A stretch of DNA of 64,000 bases from Oxyruncus cristatus (Eukaryota; Chordata; Aves; Passeriformes; Cotingidae). The first letter of the stretch is position 1. Each line of letters starts with the position of its first letter. The position numbers and the translations under genes were made by a program. Below the pieces are notes generated by a model. The model searched no databases. It saw only the letters and a program-made list of their open reading frames with translations, and was not told the DNA's origin. Positions 47,650-59,360 of this stretch are shown here, in pieces. The stretch lies in the NCBI GenBank assembly GCA_013399855.1, contig VXAY01002919.1, forward strand, positions 1,599,023 through 1,663,022. Direction: 5' to 3'.

Positions 47650-50511
47650 ATCACAAAGCCTTGCTGAGGGAAGGAGGCTTTGATTAGCAGGCCCTGGAGA
47701 GGGAATTATACCCGACAGTGAATCCTGGAGCTTGTTCACGTTGCTCTTCCCTTGCTCCCATCAATCAGGCAAGCCCAAGCCTGGGTGCCCTGACACACAG
47801 GCAGCTCCTCTTCTCCAGGAACCAGCTCGCTGTGGGGTTTCAAACACGTCTCAGCTCACGCACATCCCTGAGCCCTTCCCGGCTCCCGTGTTCTCCCAGG
47901 TAGCACTGACCCAGTTCTCTCTGAGCCACTGGGATAGCAGCCCCTGAATGTGACCACGATGAGCCGTGCCAGGCTGAGGTGGAGGACAGGTAACAGCACC
48001 CTCTCCGTGGCTGCAGTGCCTGTGCCACACCGTGCAGCACAACACGCCTCTGGAGACTGGGTTGCTCAGTGTTTTGGGAAGCAGGCTGCCCCAAACGCCG
48101 CTCTGCTGGTGGTCTTTCCCCGCAAAATGAATCCTACCCATCCCACTCCTCTGCTTTGCAGTGCAGAGGAATCAGTGACGCTCCTCCTGCAGCACAAGAT
48201 GCTCATCTGTACAGAGGCAGTGAGACAAAACTCCCCCTACGGAGGGATGAGGAGGTTCATGTTTACTCAGCCTGGCATGTGAGAGAGGATAATGTCACTG
48301 GTCATGTTAGTAAACACTGACAAATGTGATACAACATGGAGTTGATCCTCGGAGCCTGCTGAAACCAAATACTCTGTGTGATCTGGTAACAAGCGCAGAT
48401 AGAAACACGCTCTGTGCCCTTCGTGGAGTCATATTAAATATTTAGAGTTGCTTACTGAATACACACAGGGTCTGAACTTCCAGCTGATCACTGGAACACG
48501 CAGATTCTGGGGGAGAATGTGGAAAGGCAGGCATGCCAGCAGCTCCAACTGGGTGTGGACGACTGGAAGCTATCCTTCAGCTGGGAAGTAAGACAAATGA
48601 GTCTGTATTAAAGCATCAGATAAGAAAAGATGTTCCCTTTATTAAAAAATAGCAGTACATTCTTTACATTTAGCATAAAATCTGCTGTAATTACCTAGCA
48701 GTTGGAAAGCAATTTGCAACAGGCTTTATTGTTCAGCATCTGTACCAAATTCTCAGGGAAACATCCACCGGGGAATAAAGGAAAATGAGATGTGCCACAG
48801 TAACTACAACATTTCAGCGCCTGCACAATGGAAATTTCAGGGAGGCTTAAACGAGCTCCAATGCAATTCTGTGTCGCTGTTTTTGTTTTGTTACTTAAAG
48901 GGCTCTGGGTTTGACTCCAGCTTCTTTCTCTGCTGTGTACACACACCCACCAGGAACGCTGTAATCCACACGAAACTAGTAGGGTTGTATTACAAAAGAA
49001 ATACAATTGTCAAAATTAAAACTAAGTCTATTGAAGCCCCAGAACAAGAAACATTCTGGCAGGGGCCACCACCAGGGCTCGCCTGTTAATCAAGCCTGTG
49101 CCTCTTTGGGTTTAATCTCTACAATAAAGGGAAAAGGCAGTGACTAAAGGCTTGCAAATTCACCCCAGCATCCCAGAGTAACTGTTTCATCCAGTGGAGA
49201 AAACTGGAGCTCAAACCAGGTTTTGTGGATGAAGGAAGGTACATTTTACTCCTGCTTAACCTGGTATAAATCTGGCCCCACTTCAGCATGAGTGAGACAG
49301 GCAGCTGAGCTGTGATGGGAATAAATCACTTCAAGTTTGTACCAGTCTTAAACAAAAAAAAAAAGACAGAAGGAGTTCTAGTACTGCTCTCCCTGAGGCA
49401 GGAGTGCAAACATGAGGCCATCCAGGAATTCTGTCTCGGGAGCTGAAACCTGTACCATGCAGGAAGAGAACACAATCCTGTTCCAAACTTCCCAGGGGAC
49501 CTCACATGTCACACGGTGAGAACCAGGAATTCATGGGATTCCTGTTTATTCCTTGTTGCTTTCCTTTTTCCCTGATTAAATAACATCCCTCCTGATCTAA
49601 CTTTAGACCATCCAATAAAATAGGAATGGAAGGAAACTCAAGGAATTGCAAGGAAACCGATACCCTGTTCTGTTCCAGCCCGAAGCTAAAGAGCATAAAC
49701 AAATCCATTCCTTTTGGCAATGAGGATGTGCCTGTGAGAGCGCTTGGAATTAAGGAATATTAACAAATTCTTTACGCCTTTCTCCCAGTGCAGGACGATG
49801 TTTCAGAACCCTGCCTCTTTGCTCCCCTGCATCACCCTGCCCCACGTGCCCCGGAGCCTCCAGGCAGGTTATTAGTCTTACAGAACGCACAGGATTAGGA
49901 GCAGGTCTTTAAGCTCCACAGGCTGAGTTCTGCTCAGCGTGATTGCGTGGATACAAATGAGAGCAGAGCCTGGTTCTGGGTATTTACAGCACCCTGCAAT
50001 TTGCCCTAACGCGCCGACTTCTGATGGGAGGTGAGTTCCACGCCGAGGAAGTTAACGGCTGTGTCCTCTCCCAGCTCACAGCGAGGCACGCTCCAAGGGG
50101 GAAATCAAAGTTGTGTTATTAGGCAAAAAATAATTCCCTCGTTCGAGGGGGAAAGGCAAAAATTCAACTAATGTTCAAAGGTCTGCGAGTGAAAGGAGGC
50201 AACGGAGATGTGATGACAAGAGGGATGGGGCTGTGCTCCACGGGCCGGTAGGAAAGGCAGGAATAATGGAGAGCAAGGAGAATCAGACAGATATTTGCAG
50301 AAATCCTAGACTTTATTCAATGAATTATTTAAAGTCTATTTCTGATCTGGCACAGGAGGTCACTCGATCTTCAGAAAGGGAGCAACGGGAGCCCCATCCC
50401 TGCTGCCAGTCAAAACTCCAACAAGCAAAGTGATGGGAAATACATGGCACAGAACCATCACCCGTGGCTCAGGGGAAGGGCTGTTTGACCTCAGCAGACT
50501 TCTTTTCACTT
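47650..50511. other. Unique intronic sequence, nothing recognised
   Basis: No mobile element, tandem array or exon is seen. Reading frames of 60-110 codons on both strands resemble no known protein. Confidence 0.5.
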
Positions 50512-50845
50512 CATAGAAGGGTTTGGGTTGAAAGGGACCTTAAGATCATCTCCTTCTACCCCCTGCCATGGCCAGGGACACCTTCCACCAGCCCAGGCTG
50601 CTCCAAGCCCCGTCTAACCTGCCCCATCCAGGGATGGGGCAGCCACAGCTTCTCTGGGTAACCTGTGCCAGGGCCTCCCCACCCTCACAGGGAAGAATTC
50701 CTTCCTAATATCCAATCTAAACCTACCCTCTGGCAGTTGGAAGACGTTCCCCCTTCTCTCTTACAGGCTCCCTTTGGGCCACCCTGAAGCTTCTCTTCTC
50801 CAGGCTGAGCAATCCCAGTTCTCAGGCTGAACAATCCCAGTTCTC
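50512..50845 (-). mobile_element. CR1 LINE 3' fragment with an internal 22-bp duplication
   Basis: The plus strand reads CATAGAAGGGTTTGGGTTG, CCACCAGCCCAGGCTGCTCC, TTCTCTGGGTAACCTGTGCC and CTTCTCTTCTCCAGGCTGAG. Near its end a 22-bp unit, CAGGCTGAGCAATCCCAG..., is repeated in tandem at 50801-50822 and 50823-50844. The octamer end is mostly lost. Minus strand, ~330 bp. Confidence 0.92.
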
Positions 50846-53800
50846 TGTGCTGTTTGCAGCCTTGGCAGTTCACAGCCTGCCCTGGTTTCACTGGGTGAAT
50901 CCTGACACCCCTGGGCACATCACATGGGCTCCAAAGCTGGGCTCAGCTGCTTCATGTCTGCTGGTTTAGCTGTGCCAGCACAAACTGAGAGCATCGAGCT
51001 GGATGAGGCCTTTCAGACCAAACAAAATAACAACCTGGTCCTGGAAGACTCATCTTAAACAGGCAATGACGAATACTGAAGAGGAAGGCTTGATGCTACC
51101 CAAAACCTTGGGAGTTTATCCCAGCATACGAGCACCGTGGCAGACAAACTTTGTCTTTATTACAGCCTTGTCAAAGAGTTGGAAAAAAGGATGGAAAAAC
51201 GAGCTGAAAGTGGTGAACTAAATCACATGAAGGTTAATGACTTTAATGACTTAGCCAAGGTCTCACACAGCGTAGCACAGCAGTAATTTGGGAGCACTGG
51301 TGTCCCAACCCAGTTCCACGGTCTCCAAGATCATCCTTCCTACTTTGCTTCTGAGCGAGCACAGACAGATTAATGGAAGACACTTCTCCCCCCACACACA
51401 AAACCACCCTGAGAGCTTCTGCAGAGCTGACAGCCCCAGCAAGAGCCCCGCTCCCAGGATCTCAGGGAGTGGAAAGTATATTTTAGGACCAAGGTTAGTA
51501 CCAAGGGCCCAGTTTTTCCAGGTCTGCTGGGTGAGGAGAGGTTGAAGTCATCCCTCACTTGCCAAACAGCCTCTCTGTTCCCCCGCCTTTCTCAAAGTCA
51601 TGCAGGTGTTTATTCAGCCTCTCTCCAGGCTCTCTTGGCTCTCCTGTCCTACAAACATCCTTGACCACGGTGCTTGTTGCAAGAGAGGGATCTAAAAGCT
51701 TGGTTTGCCTCGTTCAGCACATTCCCAGTGGCTGGGTCTGCCCGTAAATAACCAAACTGCTAAAGGTGGGCAGGCTGAGATATGGGGAGACAGAGAGGGA
51801 GAGCAAGTCCTGGGCAGGGCTGAGGCACACAGCTTCTCTCCCTCTTATTCAATCACAGCAGTTTCACCTCTCTGGGAAGAAGGGAAAAAGCTTCAAGCGT
51901 GAGATTATTACATTTTGTACATTACACCCTGATAGGAGCTAAAAATAGAGCCTGACGGTTGCTAAGTGCGTTTCAAATGGCTTTCCTTAGAGGTAAAAAT
52001 GGGATTTTTGTTTGAAAAAGCAGAAGGTGGGATTTATAACGTCTTGGGAAAGAGCTGAACAGAAAATCTCCAGCTGTCAGGGTGGAAGGAGCAGGGAGTT
52101 TGCTGCTCCTTTTCTTCTCGGGAGAGAAGGCAAGAGGTGTTTACTGGAAGACTGTTCAGGGCTCCCAGTGCTCCTGCAAACTCATGGCCACAAACCCACA
52201 GCATTCCTACAGGTCCTACCCCTCCATGGGACACATCTACCCCGAGGGACAATGTAAAAATAGCTGTACAGCCCCCAGGAATTGCACTTAGGGAAGTGAA
52301 AGGGAGCCCTTGCCCCTCTTCAACAGGGCACACCCAGACTGAGCGTGCAGGGCTTTGGGAGAGGAAAACCCTCAACTCGAGCCCAATAATCGTGCTTGGA
52401 GCCTGAACCACTGCCCCACTGCCTTCAACAACCTTCAACACACCAAGCTCTGAGGCTTCCACACACACTCCACTCTGTAAATGCTTTCTGTTCGACCCCC
52501 TGGCACCACGAGAAGGGCACGTGTAAAACAAACCCGCTGCAGCTGGGACAGCTCCCTGAAGGCGAAGCCTCTCTGCCTTTCCTCAGGTTTCTTCAGCAAC
52601 TCTGCCATCCTCATTAAGAGCACCGTGGTTATCACTGGGCAGTCAGGAAAAATGAACCGTTATTACAAAGATTAGGGGTTGTAATTGAAAGACATCTGAT
52701 GTCAGGACAATTTTTGAGACACACTCCAGGTATTAGGAGAGCATTTCCTGCAGTAGGCACTCGTTAACAAACATACTTGGAGGAAAACAGCCTCCAGATA
52801 ATTACAATTAAGGTCATTCAAATAGCATGAACACACTACTCACAATGTTTAGATGCTGTTAAAGCTTGGGCAGGAACAGTCACGAGCAGACAGGGAGGGG
52901 TGAGGTGGGGAGGGACAGGAATCAGAAGCTCGAGCACCCCAGGCACAGTTTGGAGCATCAGGTATCTCTGAGACCCGACAGCTCTCCAGAAATGAGAATT
53001 ACTATCCAAGGGGGGACATTAAAATAAGGAGAAAAGTCAAAGTATGGTTCAAAGGAAACAGGTGTTAAAGTATACTTATGCACAGATGTAAGAGCCTGGA
53101 TATTGAAAGGAAAAACGAAAATAGATTAGGAACCTCATTTATTTTCTTGAATAACTTTTTCATTACAAACTCACTGTGTCCTTATCAAGACAACATGAAA
53201 AGAAAAAAAACTGAGAAAGAAAGGCTATTTTTAAACAATTCTGTCAAGGGAGATAAACTTAGATCTATTTTTTTTTTTTTTTGCATGCATTGTCAGACCA
53301 CTGATCTGGGCTGGACATGGATCAGTGTCCTGGGCTGACACTGAATGCTCAGTGTGGTTTCTTTATTCCACATTTCAAACAATGTCTGTTAGTGGGGTGC
53401 TGGTATTCCGAGTGGCACCTGTGGCTAACAGGAAAATATTTTGTATTTTGTAGGAATTTTATAGGAAAACGATGTGGATGTAAATGAGCAGCGTGGAATT
53501 TTGGGAGGTAGCTGGGTATGCACATGGCACCTGCCTGCAGGGTCGTGGCTCCTCATTAGTGATGTTCACGGTCATAATTAGATGGACTTGCCCGCCCAAG
53601 AGTTAAAGAGTTCCCTTTTCAGCTCCCTACACACTCACCCTGACTTCAGCTCCATCTCCCTCCCGTTTGATCCGTAACACGACGGAAAAGGAGGGCGAAA
53701 AAATCTACTGCAACGAAATGAGCTTGCCCCCAAATCTCCCGTTATCAGATCAGATTTATAAAAGAAAAGCGGGCAGTTAAAGACCCGACGGGAGCGTTTC

Positions 53801-54430
53801 ACAAACAAAGTCGCCCGGGTTCAGGATCTGCATTAAAATGACAAAACCCAGGAAATTACGAACTTGTGGCTGACGATTTGTCCCAACCACCTCTTGCACA
53901 AAGGCCTCGGAAAGTTGTTAATGACCCACTTTGTCAGCAAACTTCCTTAACTTTAACACACTTTTCCTCTTAATGCTGGAGAATTTGGGACATCTTTTTA
54001 TCAGCTACTGGATAAGTGTTAATCGTGATGAAGGTTATGAAGGTTCACAGTGAAAGCAGCAGCGTTGGTCCGGTGTGCTGGGTAATAACCTGCTGACAGG
54101 TCCTTCTCAGTGCTCAAAAGACACAATGAAAACCTCACCAAGGCAGAGCCCGGGTAGCTGGAGAAATTGTCTGCTTTTATTTATTGATTTTGTTTTTCTT
54201 TGAGATGAAAAGCACCGTTACTTTTCACTCCTGGCAGAATTCCCCATTTCCTATGCAAGTCAGCGGATGATAAAATAGCAGAATATTCGCCAGTGTCAAA
54301 CAGAGGGTTCCAGCAATGAGCTGCAGTGCAATGTGAAATATTGTAACAATTATTCCTTGTGGTCAGGGTGTTAATCTTCCTTTTTCAAATAAAATCCGAG
54401 ATTATCAGTATGATCTTGCTGAAACTTCTC
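50846..54430. other. Intronic sequence with a weak CpG patch
   Basis: A T-run lies near 53269-53282. At 53640-53840 about a dozen CpGs cluster in ~200 bases of otherwise AT-rich sequence. No gene or mobile element is recognised. Confidence 0.45.
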
Positions 54431-54552
54431 AAAAAAAAAAAAAAANNNNNNNNNNNNNNNNNNNNNNNNNNNNNNNNNNNNNNNNNNNNNNNNNNNNNNN
54501 NNNNNNNNNNNNNNNNNNNNNTTCTTGAAACTTTCAAAAAAAAAAAAAAAAA
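54431..54552. repeat. Poly-A tracts flanking an assembly gap
   Basis: An A15 run at 54431-54445, 76 N bases at 54446-54521, then a short unique piece and an A17 run at 54536-54552. The bases before each A-run are nearly the same (TGAAACTTCTC and TGAAACTTTC), suggesting that the gap separates two versions of one locus. Confidence 0.95.
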
Positions 54553-54722
54553 TTCCTGTTTTGTGAGTCCCTGCTCTCCCTGTGATCAAAAATCAGCTAC
54601 ACCATCTAACTCAGAGCTTCCCATTTCCACTCTGTGTGGTTTTTGGACTGCACAAAATCTAAATTTGTGGGTGTTTAAAGATGCTCCAAGTGACATACGT
54701 ATGTACATGTATTTGTGTCTAT

Positions 54723-54806
54723 ATAGAATGCTTTGGGTTGGAAGGGACCTCAAAACTCCTCTCATTCCACACCCTGAGATGGGCAGAAACACCTTCCACT
54801 AGACCA
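54723..54806 (-). mobile_element. CR1 LINE 3' fragment, short
   Basis: The plus strand reads ATAGAATGCTTTGGGTTGG, AAGGGACCTCAAAACTCC and ACACCTTCCACTAGACCA. Minus strand, ~85 bp. Confidence 0.88.
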
Positions 54807-57344
54807 TAAATATAAAATTCACTTAAAAATGTCCTGGAAAACATCCTCAGCTCTAGTTACCTGCTCTGCAGCTACATGAGAAGACAATGAAAAGACTCCT
54901 GAGTACACCCAGAGCAGCCAGAAGAATCGAAATGTTTAAAACATGTCCAGAAATAAGTACAGGTGGAGAATATTTTCCCTGATAACGCCCTGTGTATCTG
55001 GGTTTAAGAGCCTGGATAATGTAATGAATTATTAACAGGGATGTAAATGCAATCAAATCTCATGACTCAAGTGTGCAGGGGATCACCACAGGGAAATAAA
55101 TAATGAAATGTTTCATCTTCCCTGCTCTCAAGTGCCCCGTTCTGCTGATGGCAGAGCGGGTCAGGTGGGACGGGCACGAGCCGTGGGCACAAGGTGGGAG
55201 ATGGAGACGCAGGAAGAGAAACCAACGTGCTCAGCCTTGCTTTTCCACACTGAGAACATCGTTCAGTCCTGTGCAGAGGAGAGAAAATAATAGGGTGCCT
55301 TCAGACCCTGCTACACACACCCCATCACACCGTCCCCTTCGGAACATGACAACCCCAGCTGTGTTTCCTTGTCTCCACCTGATCCAACCCACCCCTACTT
55401 CATGCCCACAAAACTCCCCCGGCCAAATATTTGACTTCTGGAGCCTTTTACGACCCCCTTTCACTCCACTTCACGTGTTTTGGCACACAAACAAGCATCA
55501 ACGAGCTAAATAGAACTTGTTACTCGTAATACACCTTTAATCTTATAAACAGCGTTCAGCAGATCCCGATCTCGGCGGGGCTGGAAGATTAATGTCCAGG
55601 GCCCAGCTCGCAGGGAAAACGATGCTGGACGTTTCTCAAGGTGACATGACCTCACAGGAACACTTCCCAGTGCATGCTGTGCATACTGAGAGCCAGAGAG
55701 AAGCACCCTAAGCACAGAAATACTGCTCAGCGCAGGAAAGGCAAGGAAAACTCTATTTATGGCAGGTGTTTTTCCCCGAACTTTGAGCACTGCCAGGCAC
55801 TGGTGGCCGTGGCACATTGTGGGGCTGCAGAGGACCCGTGGGACGGTCCTGGCCCCGAAAAGGTTGGTTCATGTGTTACGTTTTGGTGCCAGAGCACTGG
55901 GTCTGTCCCCGTCGCACAGACAGTGAATTGAGGCAGGAGGGAGCTGGAGGAAACCCGAGAGATTTCACATCTCTCGGTAAATCCCTGGGTGAAGCAGCAA
56001 CATCCGACTCCTGTGTCTCTCTCCATCGTGTCAGCAGCTTGTGGTGCTTGCCAGGCACGGGAGGGAACAAGCTGGAAGCAGCTGAGCTTTCACCAGTCCC
56101 CCCCAGCCCCGGAGTTACCTGGTGAGCAACATTCCTGCCCCCAGGAAGCAGTGGGCAAGGAGTGGGAAGCAGAGACCCGACTCCCAGCCCTTACACAGGG
56201 CACTGGTGTGCTTTTCTGCACCCCCCTCCAAGCAGAAGCTTTCTCAGCCATATGATGCTGATCAGAGCCAGCATTTTCTCACCTCAGACAGGGACTATGA
56301 GACTAATGTGACTAATGTCTGAAAGGAGCTTTGAGGCAGCTGGATGGGAGTGCTGGCATTATGATTAATTCCATAGACTCATGTGGATTATAATAAGCAT
56401 GAAACTAAACCATGGCACAGAGGACATATGATATTATACTGCAGTTATCTCGGTGGGGCGTGAGCCTTTCAGCCTCGGCTCATAACCAGCCAGAGAGAGC
56501 TGCATTTCACCTGTCTGGGACACTCAGCAGCTCTTCCACGGGTGAGGGTATTAACAGGAGCTAAGAGGAGACATCAGAGAAGTCAACAGTGCAAGTCACT
56601 GCAAAGCCTGGCCGAGGCAAAGATCCAGATCACACTAAGAGGGCTGTGACAGCGTTCACAGGGAAATAACAGGGGAATTGCTGGGATGGGAAGTGTCCCA
56701 CAAGTGAGAAACCCTCCCCACATGCACCAGGCCAGCTCCAGTCAGCTGCTGGCAGGGGCCAAGTGGGAATTCTTCCCTCCCCAAGCCCCCATTCCTGCTG
56801 GGACAACCTCTCAGGGTTGTCTCCCAGGTACAGCCAGACCACACAGCCTGTTACAGGCAGGGTCACCAGCCCCATTCCACCAGGATCAAGAGGCAGGAAA
56901 GTCTCTTCTGCTCTATTCCTTGGCAGAGGGGAGATACGGATTTGCCCAAGGTCACACAGCAAGTAATGAGAGTCTCCACTAAAATGCAGGAAACACAGGT
57001 ACCAACCTGCCTTCCCAGGCCCTGTCAGGGCTGACTCTCCCAAGCAGCACCTTGAGGGCATCAAAGCAGTGTCACAACACACAGTGGGAATCAGGGAAGG
57101 GAATCTCTGGCAGAATGACCTCAGAGTGGGCTGTTTCAGTCAGAGAGGGATCTGGGGGGAAACTGTTTTCCTTGGGAAACTGTTCCTTGAATATAATATG
57201 TTACACTAAGCTGCCAGCTTTCCTGTGACACTGGGAAAAAAAAGTCTCTTTTGCTCACATCTAACCCTCCTCATGGAAGGATGCAATAAGTGCAGACTTT
57301 CACTAAGAAATTCGTGCTTGTTTGGTTTTTTAATTAAAACAAGA
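54807..57344. other. Unique intronic sequence, nothing recognised
   Basis: No repeat family or exon is recognised. Confidence 0.5.
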
Positions 57345-57474
57345 ATGTCCAAGGCCAGGATGGATGGAGCTCTGAGCAACCTGGTCTATGGAAGGTGTCC
57401 CTGCTCATGGCAGAGGGATTGGAATGTGAGGAGCTTTGAGATCCCTTCCAACACAAGCCATTCTGGGATTCTTT
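57345..57474 (+). mobile_element. CR1 LINE 3' fragment
   Basis: TGTCCAAGGCCAGGATGG, GAGCAACCTGGTCTATGGAA and CCATTCTGGGATTCTTTG mark the last ~130 bases of a CR1. Plus strand. Confidence 0.9.
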
Positions 57475-58573
57475 GTTATGGGAGATCATTTTTACATGCA
57501 ATCTCACTCTCTGACTGAGAATCAGTTTGTCTTCAACCACCCCAGTGGTCACTGGTACCGCTGCCTCTGAGTGTGCCCTTCACAGCAAAATCAAATTGCA
57601 ACGATGAGAAAGATGAGAAGATTCTGAAAACACACACATACACTGACAAAAATACAGTACTTTCAACATCCCCAAGTAATCCCACACTCCTGCCTGGCTA
57701 CAGACTCAGTGAAACGTAGCCAGAACACACATTCTCATCAGAATTGCTTCCTCCCTGGGAAGGACGGAGATTTGGTACACCTCACAAGGGAGGTGCAACA
57801 GAGCTTTAAATAACCACTTACAAACTTTCCTTCCAAAGAAAATTACAAGTCAGTTAATGCCAAGAAATCCCAGGCTAAGATTGATAAAGTAGGGCTGCCT
57901 TCTGCAATTGTGTGAAAGGAATTAAGGAGTCGTGAAAGTTTTTGGCACAGCAGCCAGGAGAGGGAATTCTCACTCTTGTTTTTCGTGAGACTGTTTCTAA
58001 GGCAAAAGCTGTCGTTGGGTCCTAAGATAAGGACCCTATATATATAATAACCCTATGCATGGTTTGCTCAGGGTCAGAGGAGTTGCATCCACCAGCAACA
58101 GGAGGAATTCAGCACGGGAATTTTAGAGCTGAAGGCTTCACCTGAAGTCCTGCAGGAAGTAACTTTTCCTTCTGGGTTCCAGCAAGGCTGGAGGCAGCAG
58201 GACGTCAGGGTTCAAATCAGGTACCCACAGGCTGGTAAGACATTTCACCTCTCTTTGGCCAGTTAATTTAAAGCAGGATTAATAATTCCTGCATGATTAG
58301 AATTTTATGAAGCTTAATTAATGAAAGGTCATAAAACGCAACGAGACCCGCGAGTGACAGAGACCGGATAAATTCAGACTCATGGCATGGAAGTCACGCT
58401 GGGTTTGAGAGGTATAAGCAGCTCTGCAGGGCTGGAATGGGGCTGGAGCTCAGCCAGGAGCACAGAAACCCCAAAATAATCTAGAGGAGAGTAGAGGAAA
58501 ATGTGGATTCCCAGTGAGAATGAGGACAAAACACCCAGTGACCAGTGTGACTCCCCAGGTCTCGCCCAGCACC
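57475..58573. other. Unique intronic sequence, nothing recognised
   Basis: A small imperfect hairpin, GTCCTAAGATAAGGAC, lies near 58019-58034, followed by a TATATATA run. Nothing else is seen. Confidence 0.5.
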
Positions 58574-58691
58574 ACATGTGGATATGGTACTTGGGGACAG
58601 GATTTAGGGGTAGACATGTCATTGCTGGGTTAATGGTTGGATTTGATGAACTTAGAGGGCTTTTCCAACCTTAATGAATCCATGATTCTGT
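58574..58691 (+). mobile_element. CR1 LINE 3' fragment, GATGAACTTAGAGG type
   Basis: GTGGATATGGTACTTGGGGA, GTTAATGGTTGGATTTGATG and CTTTTCCAACCTTAATGA, ending in CCATGATTCTG, define the extreme 3' end of a CR1. This subfamily differs from the CCCAAACCATTCTGGG copies. Plus strand, ~120 bp. Confidence 0.9.
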
Positions 58692-59071
58692 AAGTGTTTG
58701 GGCCACAAAAAGCTGCGCACACCCGGACCTAAGCGTGGGCGCATGTTCCGTTCAAAGGAGCTCACTGTTCTCTGGGACCTCTAATTGCTAAAAATGCAGC
58801 AAATCCCCTTAAATATGCCAAATTGGGGTGGGCAGAAGGGGCTGTTCAGGATTGAAGTAGGATAAAGAGAATAAAATGCAAATCTCCCTGCAGTTTATAC
58901 TTATGACTAATACCTATCACAACAGATTCATTTGGAAACACGCTTGTGACGTTAAACTTGTCAATCCTCCCCACCTCTCAAAGCCTCTGCTCGGTGACGT
59001 GCCTGTGCCAGCTTCCCTAGGCCTGCCCAGCTCAGAAAAGCTGCCCAGCTTTGGATCCTACCGTTGGGAGC
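58692..59071. other. Intronic sequence between two CR1 fragments
   Basis: Nothing recognised. Confidence 0.5.
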
Positions 59072-59360
59072 CATAGAATTATAAAACTCTAGAGTTATAA
59101 AATAAAAGAATCAGTTAGGTCGGAAAAGACCTTTAAGAGCATCAAGTGCGACCGTCAACCACCACCTTCGCCGCTAAACCACATCCTCAGGTGCCACATC
59201 CATGTGTTTTGTGGACACTCCCAGGGATGGTGACTCCACCTCTGCCGGGGGCAGCCTGTTCCAACGCTTTACAGCCCTTTCTGTGAGGAATTTTTTCCTA
59301 ATATCTAACCTAAACCTCCCCTGGCACAGCTGGAGGCCGTTTCCTCTTGTCCCTCGCTCG
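59072..59360 (-). mobile_element. CR1 LINE 3' fragment, GGTCGGAAAAGACC type, ~290 bp
   Basis: The plus strand starts with degenerate terminal repeats (ATAGAATTATAAAACTCTAG), then GTCGGAAAAGACCTTTAAGA, CTGTTCCAACGCTTTACAGC and TTTTTCCTAATATCTAACC. It matches the subfamily of the fragment at 58574 in the opposite orientation, ~380 bp away. Minus strand. Confidence 0.93.
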
